19,650 nt of DNA, taken from assembly GCA_964519405.1 (NCBI GenBank), contig CAZFLA010000058.1, forward strand, positions 1-19,650, read 5' to 3'. This DNA is from G963677485 sp964519405 (GTDB lineage: Bacteria > Armatimonadota > HRBIN16). Position 1 is the stretch's first letter. Each line of letters opens with the position of its first letter. Under the pieces are notes generated by a model. It worked only from the letters and a program-made list of their open reading frames with translations. It did not search any database and was not told where the DNA came from. This document shows, one piece after another, positions 7,850-14,885 of the stretch. The position numbers and the translations under genes are program-made.

Positions 7850-8004
7850 CGCCGACAAACACAAATGAACGCCAATGAACGCGGATAATACCAGGTGCGT
7901 GATTATTCGACGGCGACATATGCATCCGAAACCTGCGGCGAGGATGCACGAGATAACATCACCCCCGCATCTCATTCGCGCCCATTCGCGTTCATCCGCG
8001 GTTT
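7850..8004. repeat. Structured intergenic repeat, copy 1
   Basis: First of two direct copies of a 155-bp unit at a period of exactly 173 bp, with no indel. It differs from copy 2 at about 16 positions by hand count. Imperfect terminal inverted arms (7850-7877 and 7973-8000) flank an inner perfect hairpin, TGCATCC (7921-7927) with GGATGCA (7942-7948). No protein is encoded. MITE-like in build. Confidence 0.85.
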
Positions 8005-8022
8005 GTATCCCAAGAACACTAA

Positions 8023-8177
8023 CGCGGATGAACACAAATAAACACTAATGAACGCGGATAATACCAGGCGCGTGTTTATTCGACGGTGATATATGTATCC
8101 GAAACCTGCGGCGAGGATGCACAAGATAACATCACCCACGCATCCCATTCGCGCCCATCTGCGTTCATCCGCGGTTT
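8023..8177. repeat. Structured intergenic repeat, copy 2
   Basis: Second copy, offset +173 from copy 1. Arms 8023-8050 and 8146-8173; the inner hairpin is TGTATCC (8094-8100) with GGATGCA (8115-8121), where the one base changed from copy 1 still allows a G-U pair. Copies are separated by 18 bp. Short readable frames across it are by-products of the repeat. Confidence 0.85.
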
Positions 8178-8476
8178 ACGCAGCAGTTACCACTTTCCTG
8201 AACCTGTGGCTTGCTCTCGTAAAGATCGCCAGATGCAGCACGACCGACTCTACACCACTCGGATTTTTGGTAATCATAGCATACAATAATAATGTATTCC
8301 AACATTAACGATATATTTCTTCATATTTACATAGCCGATAACTCGGGACTAAACACTGTCATATTGATTCATCTTGTTAAAACATGCCATAGTTTTAGTA
8401 GGTAAAGTGGATGAGTTATCGCAGATTATGATGTGTTAGTATGAACCATTTACGATTCGTGTGTTAGATTTCATGC
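8178..8476. other. Non-coding, AT-rich leader upstream of the LuxR-type gene
   Basis: No convincing gene. From about 8285 onward the base composition becomes clearly A/T-rich compared with all neighbours. TATGAT at 8427-8432 is a good -10-like hexamer but lacks a convincing -35 box at 16-18 bp. It could hold the promoter and upstream control region of the regulator gene. Confidence 0.4.
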
Positions 8477-8483
8477 AAAGGAG
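8477..8483 (+). promoter_or_regulatory. Ribosome binding site deciding the start at 8491
   Basis: AAAGGAG lies 7 nt before ATG 8491. The in-frame GTG at 8461 would place this motif inside the gene, so 8491 is preferred. Confidence 0.8.
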
Positions 8484-8490
8484 TGGGCCA

Positions 8491-8790
8491 ATGAACTCGC
8501 AAGACGATGAAAACACCCACCCACTAGACGACAGGCGGATTCCTGCTCTCACAAAACGAGAGCTTGAGGTGCTTATGCTGGTCATCGATGGACGATCGAG
8601 CAAAGAAGTGGCACTTCAGCTATTTGTAAGCAAAAGGACAGTAGATTTCCATTTAGCCAACGTCTACCATAAACTTAATGTATCTAATAGGGTTCAAGCG
8701 TTTCGCAGAGCCGCTAGCTTGGGTATGATCCCATTTGAGCTAGGCGGTGCGAAACTGCTTGACGATGATGATGACCTGCTGCCCGACTAG
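8491..8790 (+). CDS. LuxR-type helix-turn-helix regulator, single domain
   Basis: A 99-aa DNA-binding protein with only the LuxR/GerE-type HTH domain, about residues 18-82. Seen: LTKRELEVLML (20-30), SSKEVALQLFVSKRTVDFHLANVYHKL (36-62) with the recognition helix around VSKRTVDFHLANVY, and VSNRVQAFRRA (64-74). There is no receiver, PAS or autoinducer domain, unlike full response regulators of about 210 aa. The tail is strongly acidic (five Asp at 91-95). Such solo GerE-like proteins usually act as dimers; the target and signal are unknown. The gene is isolated between a repeat region and a convergent small ORF, so context gives no regulon. Start chosen from the AAAGGAG site. Confidence 0.85.
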   Translation: MNSQDDENTHPLDDRRIPALTKRELEVLMLVIDGRSSKEVALQLFVSKRTVDFHLANVYHKLNVSNRVQAFRRAASLGMIPFELGGAKLLDDDDDLLPD

Positions 8791-8818
8791 CCCGATGACG
8801 GTATCTGCGGGTGCCTCC

Positions 8819-9049
8819 TTATTTCACGAGTTCGCGGAGCCTTTTCGAGCTCATCAAGAGCCAATAAGTCAGCATCCTGATACCGAGTAAGCCTCGGCTC
8901 CTAACACCATTCATTTCTGAAAGCCGGCCCTTAGCCACCTCACCAGCACCAATCTGCATTTTACACTTAACTTCCTTAGGGACTGCAGAGCCTTTGTGAT
9001 GTTTCTCCATCTTCTCGATGCGTGTTGATGGGGCCAATTTTTCTGTCAT
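8819..9049 (-). CDS. Possible small basic protein of 76 aa, unknown
   Basis: A minus-strand reading frame convergent with the LuxR-type gene (28 nt between stops). The ATG at 9049 has GGGGGAAG 3 nt before it, a possible ribosome site though rather close. The protein starts MTEKLAPSTRIEKMEKHHKG and is rich in Lys and Arg, with a short hydrophobic stretch near IRMLTYWLLM. I recognise no family, and base use does not prove coding. A longer form from 9106 is possible. It fills an otherwise empty gap of about 390 bp; it may equally be chance. Confidence 0.3.
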   Translation of the reverse strand: MTEKLAPSTRIEKMEKHHKGSAVPKEVKCKMQIGAGEVAKGRLSEMNGVRSRGLLGIRMLTYWLLMSSKRLRELVK

Positions 9050-9166
9050 CCACTTCCCCCGATAGAACAACTCTCTTCGGTGTGATTTATGGTGACGAAT
9101 CAACATTGGCTTCGTGCCTTTTTACGCGACGCATGGCGCTGCCTATCAACCTTAAGCCGCAACGGA

Positions 9167-9172
9167 TATAAT
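9167..9172 (+). promoter_or_regulatory. TATAAT -10 box placed for a leaderless transcript
   Basis: A perfect TATAAT ends 6 nt before the ATG at 9179, so transcription should begin at or next to the start codon. No Shine-Dalgarno motif lies upstream. No good -35 is seen at 16-18 bp. Confidence 0.55.
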
Positions 9173-9178
9173 CTAACC

Positions 9179-10729
9179 ATGAAGTCTCGCAAATATCTGC
9201 CGATACTATGGCTATTACTCATCCCCATTTTGGGTTTATGCTGGCGTGCGTTGATGGTTGGCTGGGGGTTACCCACTGGTGACCGCTTTGCGACGCTGCA
9301 TCCCGATGAACCCGTGATGCTTGCGGCAATACTGAAGCTCAACCTCGCACAGGGTCAGTTCGATACTGGTTTTTACAACTACGGCACCTTAAGCCTATAC
9401 ATTATGAATATCGCCATCATGATGGGCGAAACATACGGCAGGATCCACTCAGCGGCATCACATATCGACTGGGCGGGTTTATATCTGGCGGGACGCTGGG
9501 TTAGTCTGCTGGCCAATGTGGTGTGCTGCGGATTAGTGGTGAGCATCGCTTATCGCCTCCGCGGGATGTGGACGGCCGTGTTTGCGGGTTTGCTGTCGGT
9601 GGGCAGCTTGACGATGCTAGTCAACAGCATNNNNNNNNNNTTTACCTTGCGGTTCTGTATTATCGCCAGCCACAGCAGAAATATCTGCTGTGGGCGGGTG
9701 TGCTTTGCGGAATGGCGGCTGCAACACGGTATAATTCTGGGCTGACATTGCTGCCCATTATACTCTCGGTGGTCTGCCAACCCGCTCTGTCTGCCAAGCT
9801 GAAGCGAAATCATATTATCTCGGCAATTATCGTCACGGCAGTATGCTTCTTCATCTGCTGTCCTGGCCCAATCATTAACTCCTCAGCCTTTTGGCGTGAT
9901 TTAGGATATGAAAGTCAGCATGTGCGCACAGGTCACGGCCTGCTGTTTGAGGGCAACGGCCCTGGATGGTATCGCCACCTGGTGAACCTCTGTTGGGGCG
10001 TTGACGCTGGCTGCCGGAGCGGCAGGTATTTGGCGAGTATTGCGGAAAATGAAGACCGACAAGAGCGATGGCTTGTGGCTAATCGCCGTTTGGTGTCTGC
10101 TGCTTTTTGTGTTTCAAAGCCTGTTCGCGGTGCGTTTCAGCCGATATCTGCTGCCGATGATACCTGCACTTTGCGTGATCGCCGCATGTGCAGTGTGGGA
10201 GCTTCGCGGATGGCGGAAGAATGCGCATCATATTGCTGCGGCGGTCATACTGCTGAGTTCATGGATACCCTCGGTGATCTATACCCGTGCGGTGATGCTT
10301 CCTGATGCGCGCATACAGGCGATGAGGGCTATCGACTTCAATGTGCCCAATGGCTCCACCATAGGGTTTGGAACCACACCATGGTTCTACTCTCCGCCGC
10401 TGTTATCCGAATTCGGTGCGATAGAGCCTGCGCAGCGCCGCGATTCCTGCGCGAATGCGTCGCGATGGCACATCATCTGCCCAGAGACCGAGTGGCAGTC
10501 AGTGATACTTGATGAAAGTCAATATATCGTGGTCAGCGATTTCGAATACGCCGACGCTCTCCGCACCAAACAGCCCGAGGCAGTGGACTTCATTACGCGG
10601 CTTCACAGCGATTTCCACCGCGAATCGGTGTTTGATAATCGCGGGTTGCTGCTGCGTGATCTGCCGCATGACATGCTGTATCCTGTGCCTCATCTCGAGT
10701 TGTGGCAGCGTGTGGGTGTGGCCAACTAA
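9179..10729 (+). CDS. GT39/PMT-like membrane glycosyltransferase, broken by gap and frameshift
   Basis: A multi-spanning inner-membrane glycosyltransferase of the PMT/ArnT superfamily, expected to move a sugar from a polyprenyl-phosphate donor to a protein, lipid or glycan outside the cytoplasm. Seen: first membrane helix (about 7-27), then H41-P42-D43-E44 in the first external loop, the acidic metal/catalytic motif; after the gap, GMAAATRYNSGLTLLP, and later RFSRYLLPMIPAL, both usual for the family. The reading frame changes across the 10-N gap (9631-9640) and again near 9995-9998, where a GGGG run occurs; removing one G joins LVNLCW to ALTLAAG in one frame. The gap falls where the second conserved H...D loop should lie. 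Most likely one intact gene damaged by assembly or sequencing error; a real pseudogene cannot be excluded. Start at 9179 is chosen because TATAAT lies just before it. Confidence 0.7.
9631..9640. other. Assembly gap (10 N)
   Basis: Ten N inside the glycosyltransferase gene. The round number suggests a placeholder length; the protein family alignment suggests more than 10 bases are missing. Confidence 0.95.
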
Positions 10730-10738
10730 CAGAGTGCA

Positions 10739-10744
10739 TATAAT
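10739..10744 (+). promoter_or_regulatory. TATAAT -10 box before the HAD gene
   Basis: A perfect TATAAT 24 nt before the HAD start, with a TG pair close upstream at 10735-10736. The -35 region is weak. It suggests that the HAD-MFS-glycosidase genes can be transcribed separately from the glycosyltransferase. The leader would be about 16 nt. Confidence 0.45.
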
Positions 10745-10767
10745 ATAGATAAAGGATAGATTAACCT

Positions 10768-11574
10768 ATGAAACAGCTTCCATACGACATCGTCGCCGTT
10801 GACCTAGACGGCACCGTTGTTGACTTAAATAATGAATGCCCCCAAGAAGAAACCGAGACCCTAAGAGAACTATCAAAGATGGGTGTTGCTGTCGTCATTG
10901 CTACAGGACGAATGTATGCCTGCAGCACCAAGTTCTGGCATAGTATCGGCTTGAATGCCCCCATCTTGTGCTACAACGGCGCGATGATTAAGCACCCTGC
11001 CAACGAATTTGAGTGGTTCCACCTGCCCATGCCTGCAAACAAAGCGGCTGAGGTGATGGAGTTCTGTGAGCAGAATAACCTGCACCTTAACGTATACCTC
11101 AAGGATAAGCTGTTGATACACGAGCAGAATAAGTGGGGCGACCTCTACTGCAAGCAAACAGGCAGCACCTTTACCGAGGTTGGTGATGTACGGCAGTTTG
11201 TGGGGCAGTCACCGACAAAGCTGATTATTGTAGATACGAAGGAAAAGACCAATGAGCTATTGGTGGAGTTCAAAAACCGCTTCGGCCCTACAGTAAATGT
11301 CACCAAAAGCAACGAGGAATACCTAGAGTTTATGCATCCTGCGGCTAACAAAGCCAAAACACTGTCTCGCTTGGCTTACCGGCTGGGGTCCACGCGCGAG
11401 CGAACCATTGCTCTTGGTGATGGCTTAAATGATATGCAGATGTTGAAGTGGGCAGGCACATCGGTTGCCATGGGGCAGAGCCGTGATGAGCTGAAAAAGC
11501 ACTGCGATATCATAGCTCCTAACTTCAATGAGCATGGCGCAGTCAAAGTGCTGCAGCAGATTTTTGGATTATAG
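10768..11574 (+). CDS. Cof-type HAD-IIB sugar-phosphate phosphatase
   Basis: A 268-aa cytosolic hydrolase of the HAD superfamily, Cof/YidA subgroup, which removes phosphate from sugar phosphates or similar small metabolites. Seen: motif I DLDGTVV with nucleophile Asp12 and Asp14, motif II in VVIATGR, Lys195 in AANKAKTL (motif III) and G217-D218-G219-L220-N221-D222 (motif IV, Mg binding). The cap lies between motifs II and III, as in type IIB. Length is typical. AAAGGA at 10751-10756 is 11 nt before the ATG. The MFS gene starts 3 nt after the stop, so they are co-transcribed. Specific substrate unknown. Confidence 0.92.
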   Translation: MKQLPYDIVAVDLDGTVVDLNNECPQEETETLRELSKMGVAVVIATGRMYACSTKFWHSIGLNAPILCYNGAMIKHPANEFEWFHLPMPANKAAEVMEFCEQNNLHLNVYLKDKLLIHEQNKWGDLYCKQTGSTFTEVGDVRQFVGQSPTKLIIVDTKEKTNELLVEFKNRFGPTVNVTKSNEEYLEFMHPAANKAKTLSRLAYRLGSTRERTIALGDGLNDMQMLKWAGTSVAMGQSRDELKKHCDIIAPNFNEHGAVKVLQQIFGL

Positions 11575-11577
11575 AGC

Positions 11578-12756
11578 ATGAGGAAATTACTGAAGAAGAT
11601 CGCAGATCCATCTAACCGCGACTGGGTTGTTTTCAGTGCGATGACCTTCTTCTTCATGTTTGGGTTTAATAGCTATACTGGCGTCTTTCAGAACTTCTTT
11701 AACGACAAGCTGCATGGTCAACCACTGCAGCTTGGGCTGCTTGAGACGTTCCGCGAGATACCGGGTTTCTTAGCGGCGCCTATTGCTGCTGTATTAGCGT
11801 TTATCTCTGCGCCGTTATTGGCAGGGTTCACGCTGATAGGCAGCGGAATCGGTATTCTTTCGACTGGTTATGTATCGAGCTATGTGCAGCTCATCATCGT
11901 CAGCATTTGCTGGTCGATACCGATGCATCTGTGGTTTACCATTTCGCCGTCGATAGTGATGAGCATCGCGGGTGGTAAAGACGGCGGACGGCACTTGGGG
12001 CGGAACAACAGCATCGGCGCGTCAGCCGTGTTGACGGCGCTGCTGTTGAGCATCTTGTTGAAGCCTCATGTCAGCTACCGTTTTATGTTTACCCTCGCTG
12101 GTGTGCTCATCGCTTCGGCTGGTGTGCTGGGATTGCTGCTCAGTAAAAAGGCGGGTGTAGCCAGCCGACAAAAGCTGCTGATACGCAAAAAGTATTGGCT
12201 TTACTACGTGATGAACTTCCTTGAGGGCAGCCGACGTCAGACTTTTGCCACTTTCAGCACCTTTGTTTTGATAAAGGTCTATCAGATTCCTGTTGAAAAG
12301 ATGCTCATCCTTATGTTGATTAACAGCGTGGTGACGATGACGGCTGCACCAATAGTGGGCAGGATCATCGACCGCATCGGCGAACGGAAAGTGCTTACCT
12401 TCTACTACATATGCGGAACGGCTGTGTTTGCGGCATATGGTTGTATCGCCATTAAATACGTGCTGATAGGGCTGTATTTACTAGATAACTTGCTGATGAC
12501 ACACAACATCGGCATCACCACTTATGTCACCAAGATAGCAACTCCCGAGGACTTGCGTCCTACGCTGGCGATGGGTGTCAGCGTGAACCACATCAGTGCG
12601 GTGACGGTACCACTGCTGGGTGGATTATTATGGAGCACTTATCACAACTACAGTATCCCCTTCTTTGTTGGCAGTTTGTTGGCCATCGTGTCGCTGTATT
12701 TTGTGCAGCGATTACCGGAGCATGCCAACGCGCAGCTAGCAGGAAGGCAGGCGTAG
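11578..12756 (+). CDS. MFS transporter
   Basis: A 392-aa inner-membrane transporter of the major facilitator superfamily with about 11-12 hydrophobic helices in two halves joined by a charged loop near residues 185-205 (SKKAGVASRQKLLIRKKYW). The loop between TM8 and TM9 region carries GRIIDRIGERK, the typical MFS motif-A-like turn in the C-terminal half. There is no signal peptide. It lies 3 nt after the HAD gene and 2 nt before the phosphodiester glycosidase-like gene, so all three form one tight transcription unit. No recognisable Shine-Dalgarno sequence precedes it; translation is probably coupled. Substrate is unknown; a sugar or a sugar-containing compound would fit the neighbours. Confidence 0.88.
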   Translation: MRKLLKKIADPSNRDWVVFSAMTFFFMFGFNSYTGVFQNFFNDKLHGQPLQLGLLETFREIPGFLAAPIAAVLAFISAPLLAGFTLIGSGIGILSTGYVSSYVQLIIVSICWSIPMHLWFTISPSIVMSIAGGKDGGRHLGRNNSIGASAVLTALLLSILLKPHVSYRFMFTLAGVLIASAGVLGLLLSKKAGVASRQKLLIRKKYWLYYVMNFLEGSRRQTFATFSTFVLIKVYQIPVEKMLILMLINSVVTMTAAPIVGRIIDRIGERKVLTFYYICGTAVFAAYGCIAIKYVLIGLYLLDNLLMTHNIGITTYVTKIATPEDLRPTLAMGVSVNHISAVTVPLLGGLLWSTYHNYSIPFFVGSLLAIVSLYFVQRLPEHANAQLAGRQA

Positions 12757-12758
12757 TC

Positions 12759-13847
12759 ATGAAACGCAGGGCGGTAGGGGTGGTCGTTGTCGCGGCATTA
12801 GCGATTGCGGCAACAGGTCACCATTATTGGATCAATAGGTCTGTTAAGAACACCAAACCGATAGTCTGGGTAGAATTTGGTGACTGGAAGGGCGTATGGT
12901 GCCGTGCTGAGTATATGGAGCTGATACACAAACAATGGGTAGTGGCTCCATGGAAGAAGCAGAATCCAAAAGACACCCCCAGAGAACGCCAGTTCCGAGC
13001 CATCTGTTCGGATGCCGCACCGAAAACGGGAAAAATCCGCGTCACGATAAACGGCGGCGAATTTGTGTGCGATGATGAACATGATGGCCCCGCCGTCTCC
13101 ATGGGTTCGGTGTTGAGTTCGGGACAAGTGATCGTAGGGCATGGGGTGATCAAGAATCGCATCATGACCGAAGGCATGGTGGCATTCAACACCACTGGCA
13201 GCGATATCTACGCCGATCGCATGGAAAATGATGGGCAGGATCCCGCTAAAGCGCCATACGCTAACTCCAAGTTCAAACAGTATGATGTGCCCTATCTGTC
13301 GTTGCTGCATGAGAAGGACATTGATAAGCTGCACAACAAAATCCGGCCGTTGTTTGGTCCGTATCAACATGGAAAAATCGCCCACTTTATGTTGATGAAC
13401 AACGGTCAGGTGATACCTAAAGTGCGGACTAGCTCCACAGGGCATCCCAGTTCGCGCAGCATCATCGTGGTGGGTAAACCGCGAATGTGTGATGTGAAGT
13501 TGGCGAATGGACGGACGGAACGTAAAGTTAGCCGCGATATGCTCTTGTTGGTTTACCACGGTCCGGCTGAAGGCGGGTTGATTGATGATGTAAGGCTGTT
13601 CATCGACAACAACACAGATTCATCCGATTCCGCTCGCGGTGAGCTGCGGCGGGATGTGAATCGGCTGATAGGACGCAACGTCTTTAGTATCGACTCGGTG
13701 ATCATGCTTGACGGCGGAAGCAGCTCGCAGATACACTTCAGCGACGGTACAACAGAGCGTCATTACGGCAACCTGTCGGGTGACAACAGCCTTTCGCCGC
13801 GCCCCATACCCGACTACATCCGTTTGGACGCTCCCAGCAACGAATAA
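12759..13847 (+). CDS. Exported phosphodiester glycosidase-like (NAGPA-type) protein
   Basis: A 362-aa protein with an N-terminal signal or anchor helix (KRR then about 15 apolar residues, 5-20), so it acts outside the cytoplasm. It resembles the phosphodiester glycosidase family (PF09992, once DUF2233; human uncovering enzyme NAGPA), which splits a sugar from a sugar-phosphodiester. Seen: TINGGEF (96-102), matching the family NGGFF motif, and IMLDGGSSSQIHF (315-327) followed by RPIPDYIRL near the C-terminus, matching the LDGGGSS...R-x-(V/I)-P ending. The middle is divergent and carries a charged insertion. Start at 12759 is chosen because it lies 2 nt after the MFS stop and begins the signal sequence; an upstream in-frame start would read back into the MFS gene. 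Substrate unknown. Confidence 0.72.
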   Translation: MKRRAVGVVVVAALAIAATGHHYWINRSVKNTKPIVWVEFGDWKGVWCRAEYMELIHKQWVVAPWKKQNPKDTPRERQFRAICSDAAPKTGKIRVTINGGEFVCDDEHDGPAVSMGSVLSSGQVIVGHGVIKNRIMTEGMVAFNTTGSDIYADRMENDGQDPAKAPYANSKFKQYDVPYLSLLHEKDIDKLHNKIRPLFGPYQHGKIAHFMLMNNGQVIPKVRTSSTGHPSSRSIIVVGKPRMCDVKLANGRTERKVSRDMLLLVYHGPAEGGLIDDVRLFIDNNTDSSDSARGELRRDVNRLIGRNVFSIDSVIMLDGGSSSQIHFSDGTTERHYGNLSGDNSLSPRPIPDYIRLDAPSNE

Positions 13848-13952
13848 GGTGCCAAGAACGCAAACGATTGTAGCGTAGGTGTAAGCCGAGACGACGTGTA
13901 ATATAGTAAAATAAAATGTCCCATTTATGCTATAGCAAGTCACGAGGTTACT
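13848..13952. promoter_or_regulatory. Leader of the methionine cluster
   Basis: 105 bp without a gene. It becomes A/T-rich (TAATATAGTAAAATAAAATG around 13900-13918) and contains several -10-like hexamers, so a promoter probably lies here, but none has a good -35. It is too short for a full cobalamin riboswitch and I see no S-box layout. GAGG at 13944-13947 is 5 nt before the ATG. Confidence 0.35.
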
Positions 13953-14885
13953 ATGAATTCGTTGTTCCAACAGCCATTGGTGATATTCGATGGTGCATGT
14001 GGTACTAACCTTCAGCAGATGGAAATCCCCGCAGATGCATGGCAGGGATGTGAAGGCTGCAATGAGCTGTTGAATATCACGGCTCCTCAGGTTATCCAAT
14101 CACTACATCGCGCGTTTGTAGAGGCTGGCGCTGATTGCCTAGAGACCAACAGCTTCGGAGCAAACAGCATTGTGCTCGCGGAGTATGGCCTTCAAACTCA
14201 GGTAAAGCAGATATGCGCTGCGTCTGTAAGCAATGCCAAGCAGGCTGCAGATGGTCGTGCTGTGGTTATCGGCAGCATGGGACCAGGAACCAAACTACCC
14301 TCGTTAAGCCACATCAGTGTCAGTGACTTGAAGGCGGCTTACCGTCTGCAGGCGGAGGCCTTGCTTGAGGCTGGTGCAGATGGGCTGATTATCGAAACCT
14401 GCCAAGACCTGCTTCAACTCAAGACGGTTTTGGTGTGCTGTATGGATGTGCTGGGTAAAAATGCTGGCGACATCCCACTTTTTGTCTCTGTGACGATTGA
14501 GCAGACGGGCACCATGCTGGTGGGCAGCGACATCGCTGCGGTGGCTGCTACTGTGGAACCATACCCCATATATAGTCTTGGTTTAAATTGCGCCACAGGC
14601 CCACGCGACATGCGGTCGCATATCCAGTGGCTAAGTCACAACTGGGATGGCCGCATTAGCTGTATTCCTAACCAGGGGCTGCCAGAGGTGGTTAACGGCC
14701 GAACGGAGTATCCCATGAGTCCTGCTGAGTATGCTCAACAGATGAAAGAATTTGTGTGTGAACTGGGAGTGAGTGTGTTGGGTGGCTGCTGCGGTACCTC
14801 ACCGATGCACATTAAGGCGCTTGTCGACAGCGTGTCAGGCATCACACCAAAGAGGCGCGAGGGTGCAAAATGCGACCAAGCCTAA
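13953..14885 (+). CDS. Stand-alone homocysteine S-methyltransferase domain protein
   Basis: A 310-aa cytosolic protein equivalent to the first domain of cobalamin-dependent methionine synthase, which binds homocysteine through zinc and receives the methyl group. Seen: VIFDGACGTNLQQ (8-20), ETNSFGANSI, and zinc ligands Cys213 (GLNCATGP) and Cys279-Cys280 (GGCCGTSP). Length fits one Hcy domain (about 290-320). It overlaps the next gene by 16 nt; that gene has every other MetH domain but no Hcy domain, so the two together make up a full methionine synthase. An alternative would be a methionine-forming enzyme using another methyl donor such as S-methylmethionine, but the context favours MetH. Confidence 0.9.
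   Translation: MNSLFQQPLVIFDGACGTNLQQMEIPADAWQGCEGCNELLNITAPQVIQSLHRAFVEAGADCLETNSFGANSIVLAEYGLQTQVKQICAASVSNAKQAADGRAVVIGSMGPGTKLPSLSHISVSDLKAAYRLQAEALLEAGADGLIIETCQDLLQLKTVLVCCMDVLGKNAGDIPLFVSVTIEQTGTMLVGSDIAAVAATVEPYPIYSLGLNCATGPRDMRSHIQWLSHNWDGRISCIPNQGLPEVVNGRTEYPMSPAEYAQQMKEFVCELGVSVLGGCCGTSPMHIKALVDSVSGITPKRREGAKCDQA

Noticed and set aside
7850..8177. CRISPR array
   Set aside because: Only two long (155-bp) copies with an 18-bp gap; no short repeats with unique spacers and no cas genes.
8086..8308. Short plus-strand frames over the second repeat copy
   Set aside because: They derive from the repeat sequence, have no ribosome site and stop in the AT-rich leader.
9089..9178. Upstream ATG for the glycosyltransferase
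   Set aside because: It would place a charged 30-residue stretch before the first membrane helix, and TATAAT sits just before 9179.
9990..10005. Programmed ribosomal frameshift in the glycosyltransferase
   Set aside because: No slippery heptamer with a downstream structure; a GGGG run next to an assembly gap is better explained as sequence error.
12630..12758. Upstream start for the phosphodiester glycosidase gene
   Set aside because: It would overlap the MFS gene by more than 120 nt and hide the signal sequence that begins at 12759.
12798..13559. 253-codon minus-strand frame inside the phosphodiester glycosidase gene
   Set aside because: Antisense to a gene with a signal peptide and family motifs; rich in His/Arg/Gln with no domain.
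13848..13952. Cobalamin or SAM riboswitch before the methionine cluster
   Set aside because: Only 105 bp are available and I found no B12-box, S-box core or terminator/antiterminator pair.
13620..14099. 159-codon minus-strand frame across the start of the methionine cluster
   Set aside because: Overlaps two plus-strand genes and their promoter region; no recognisable protein.
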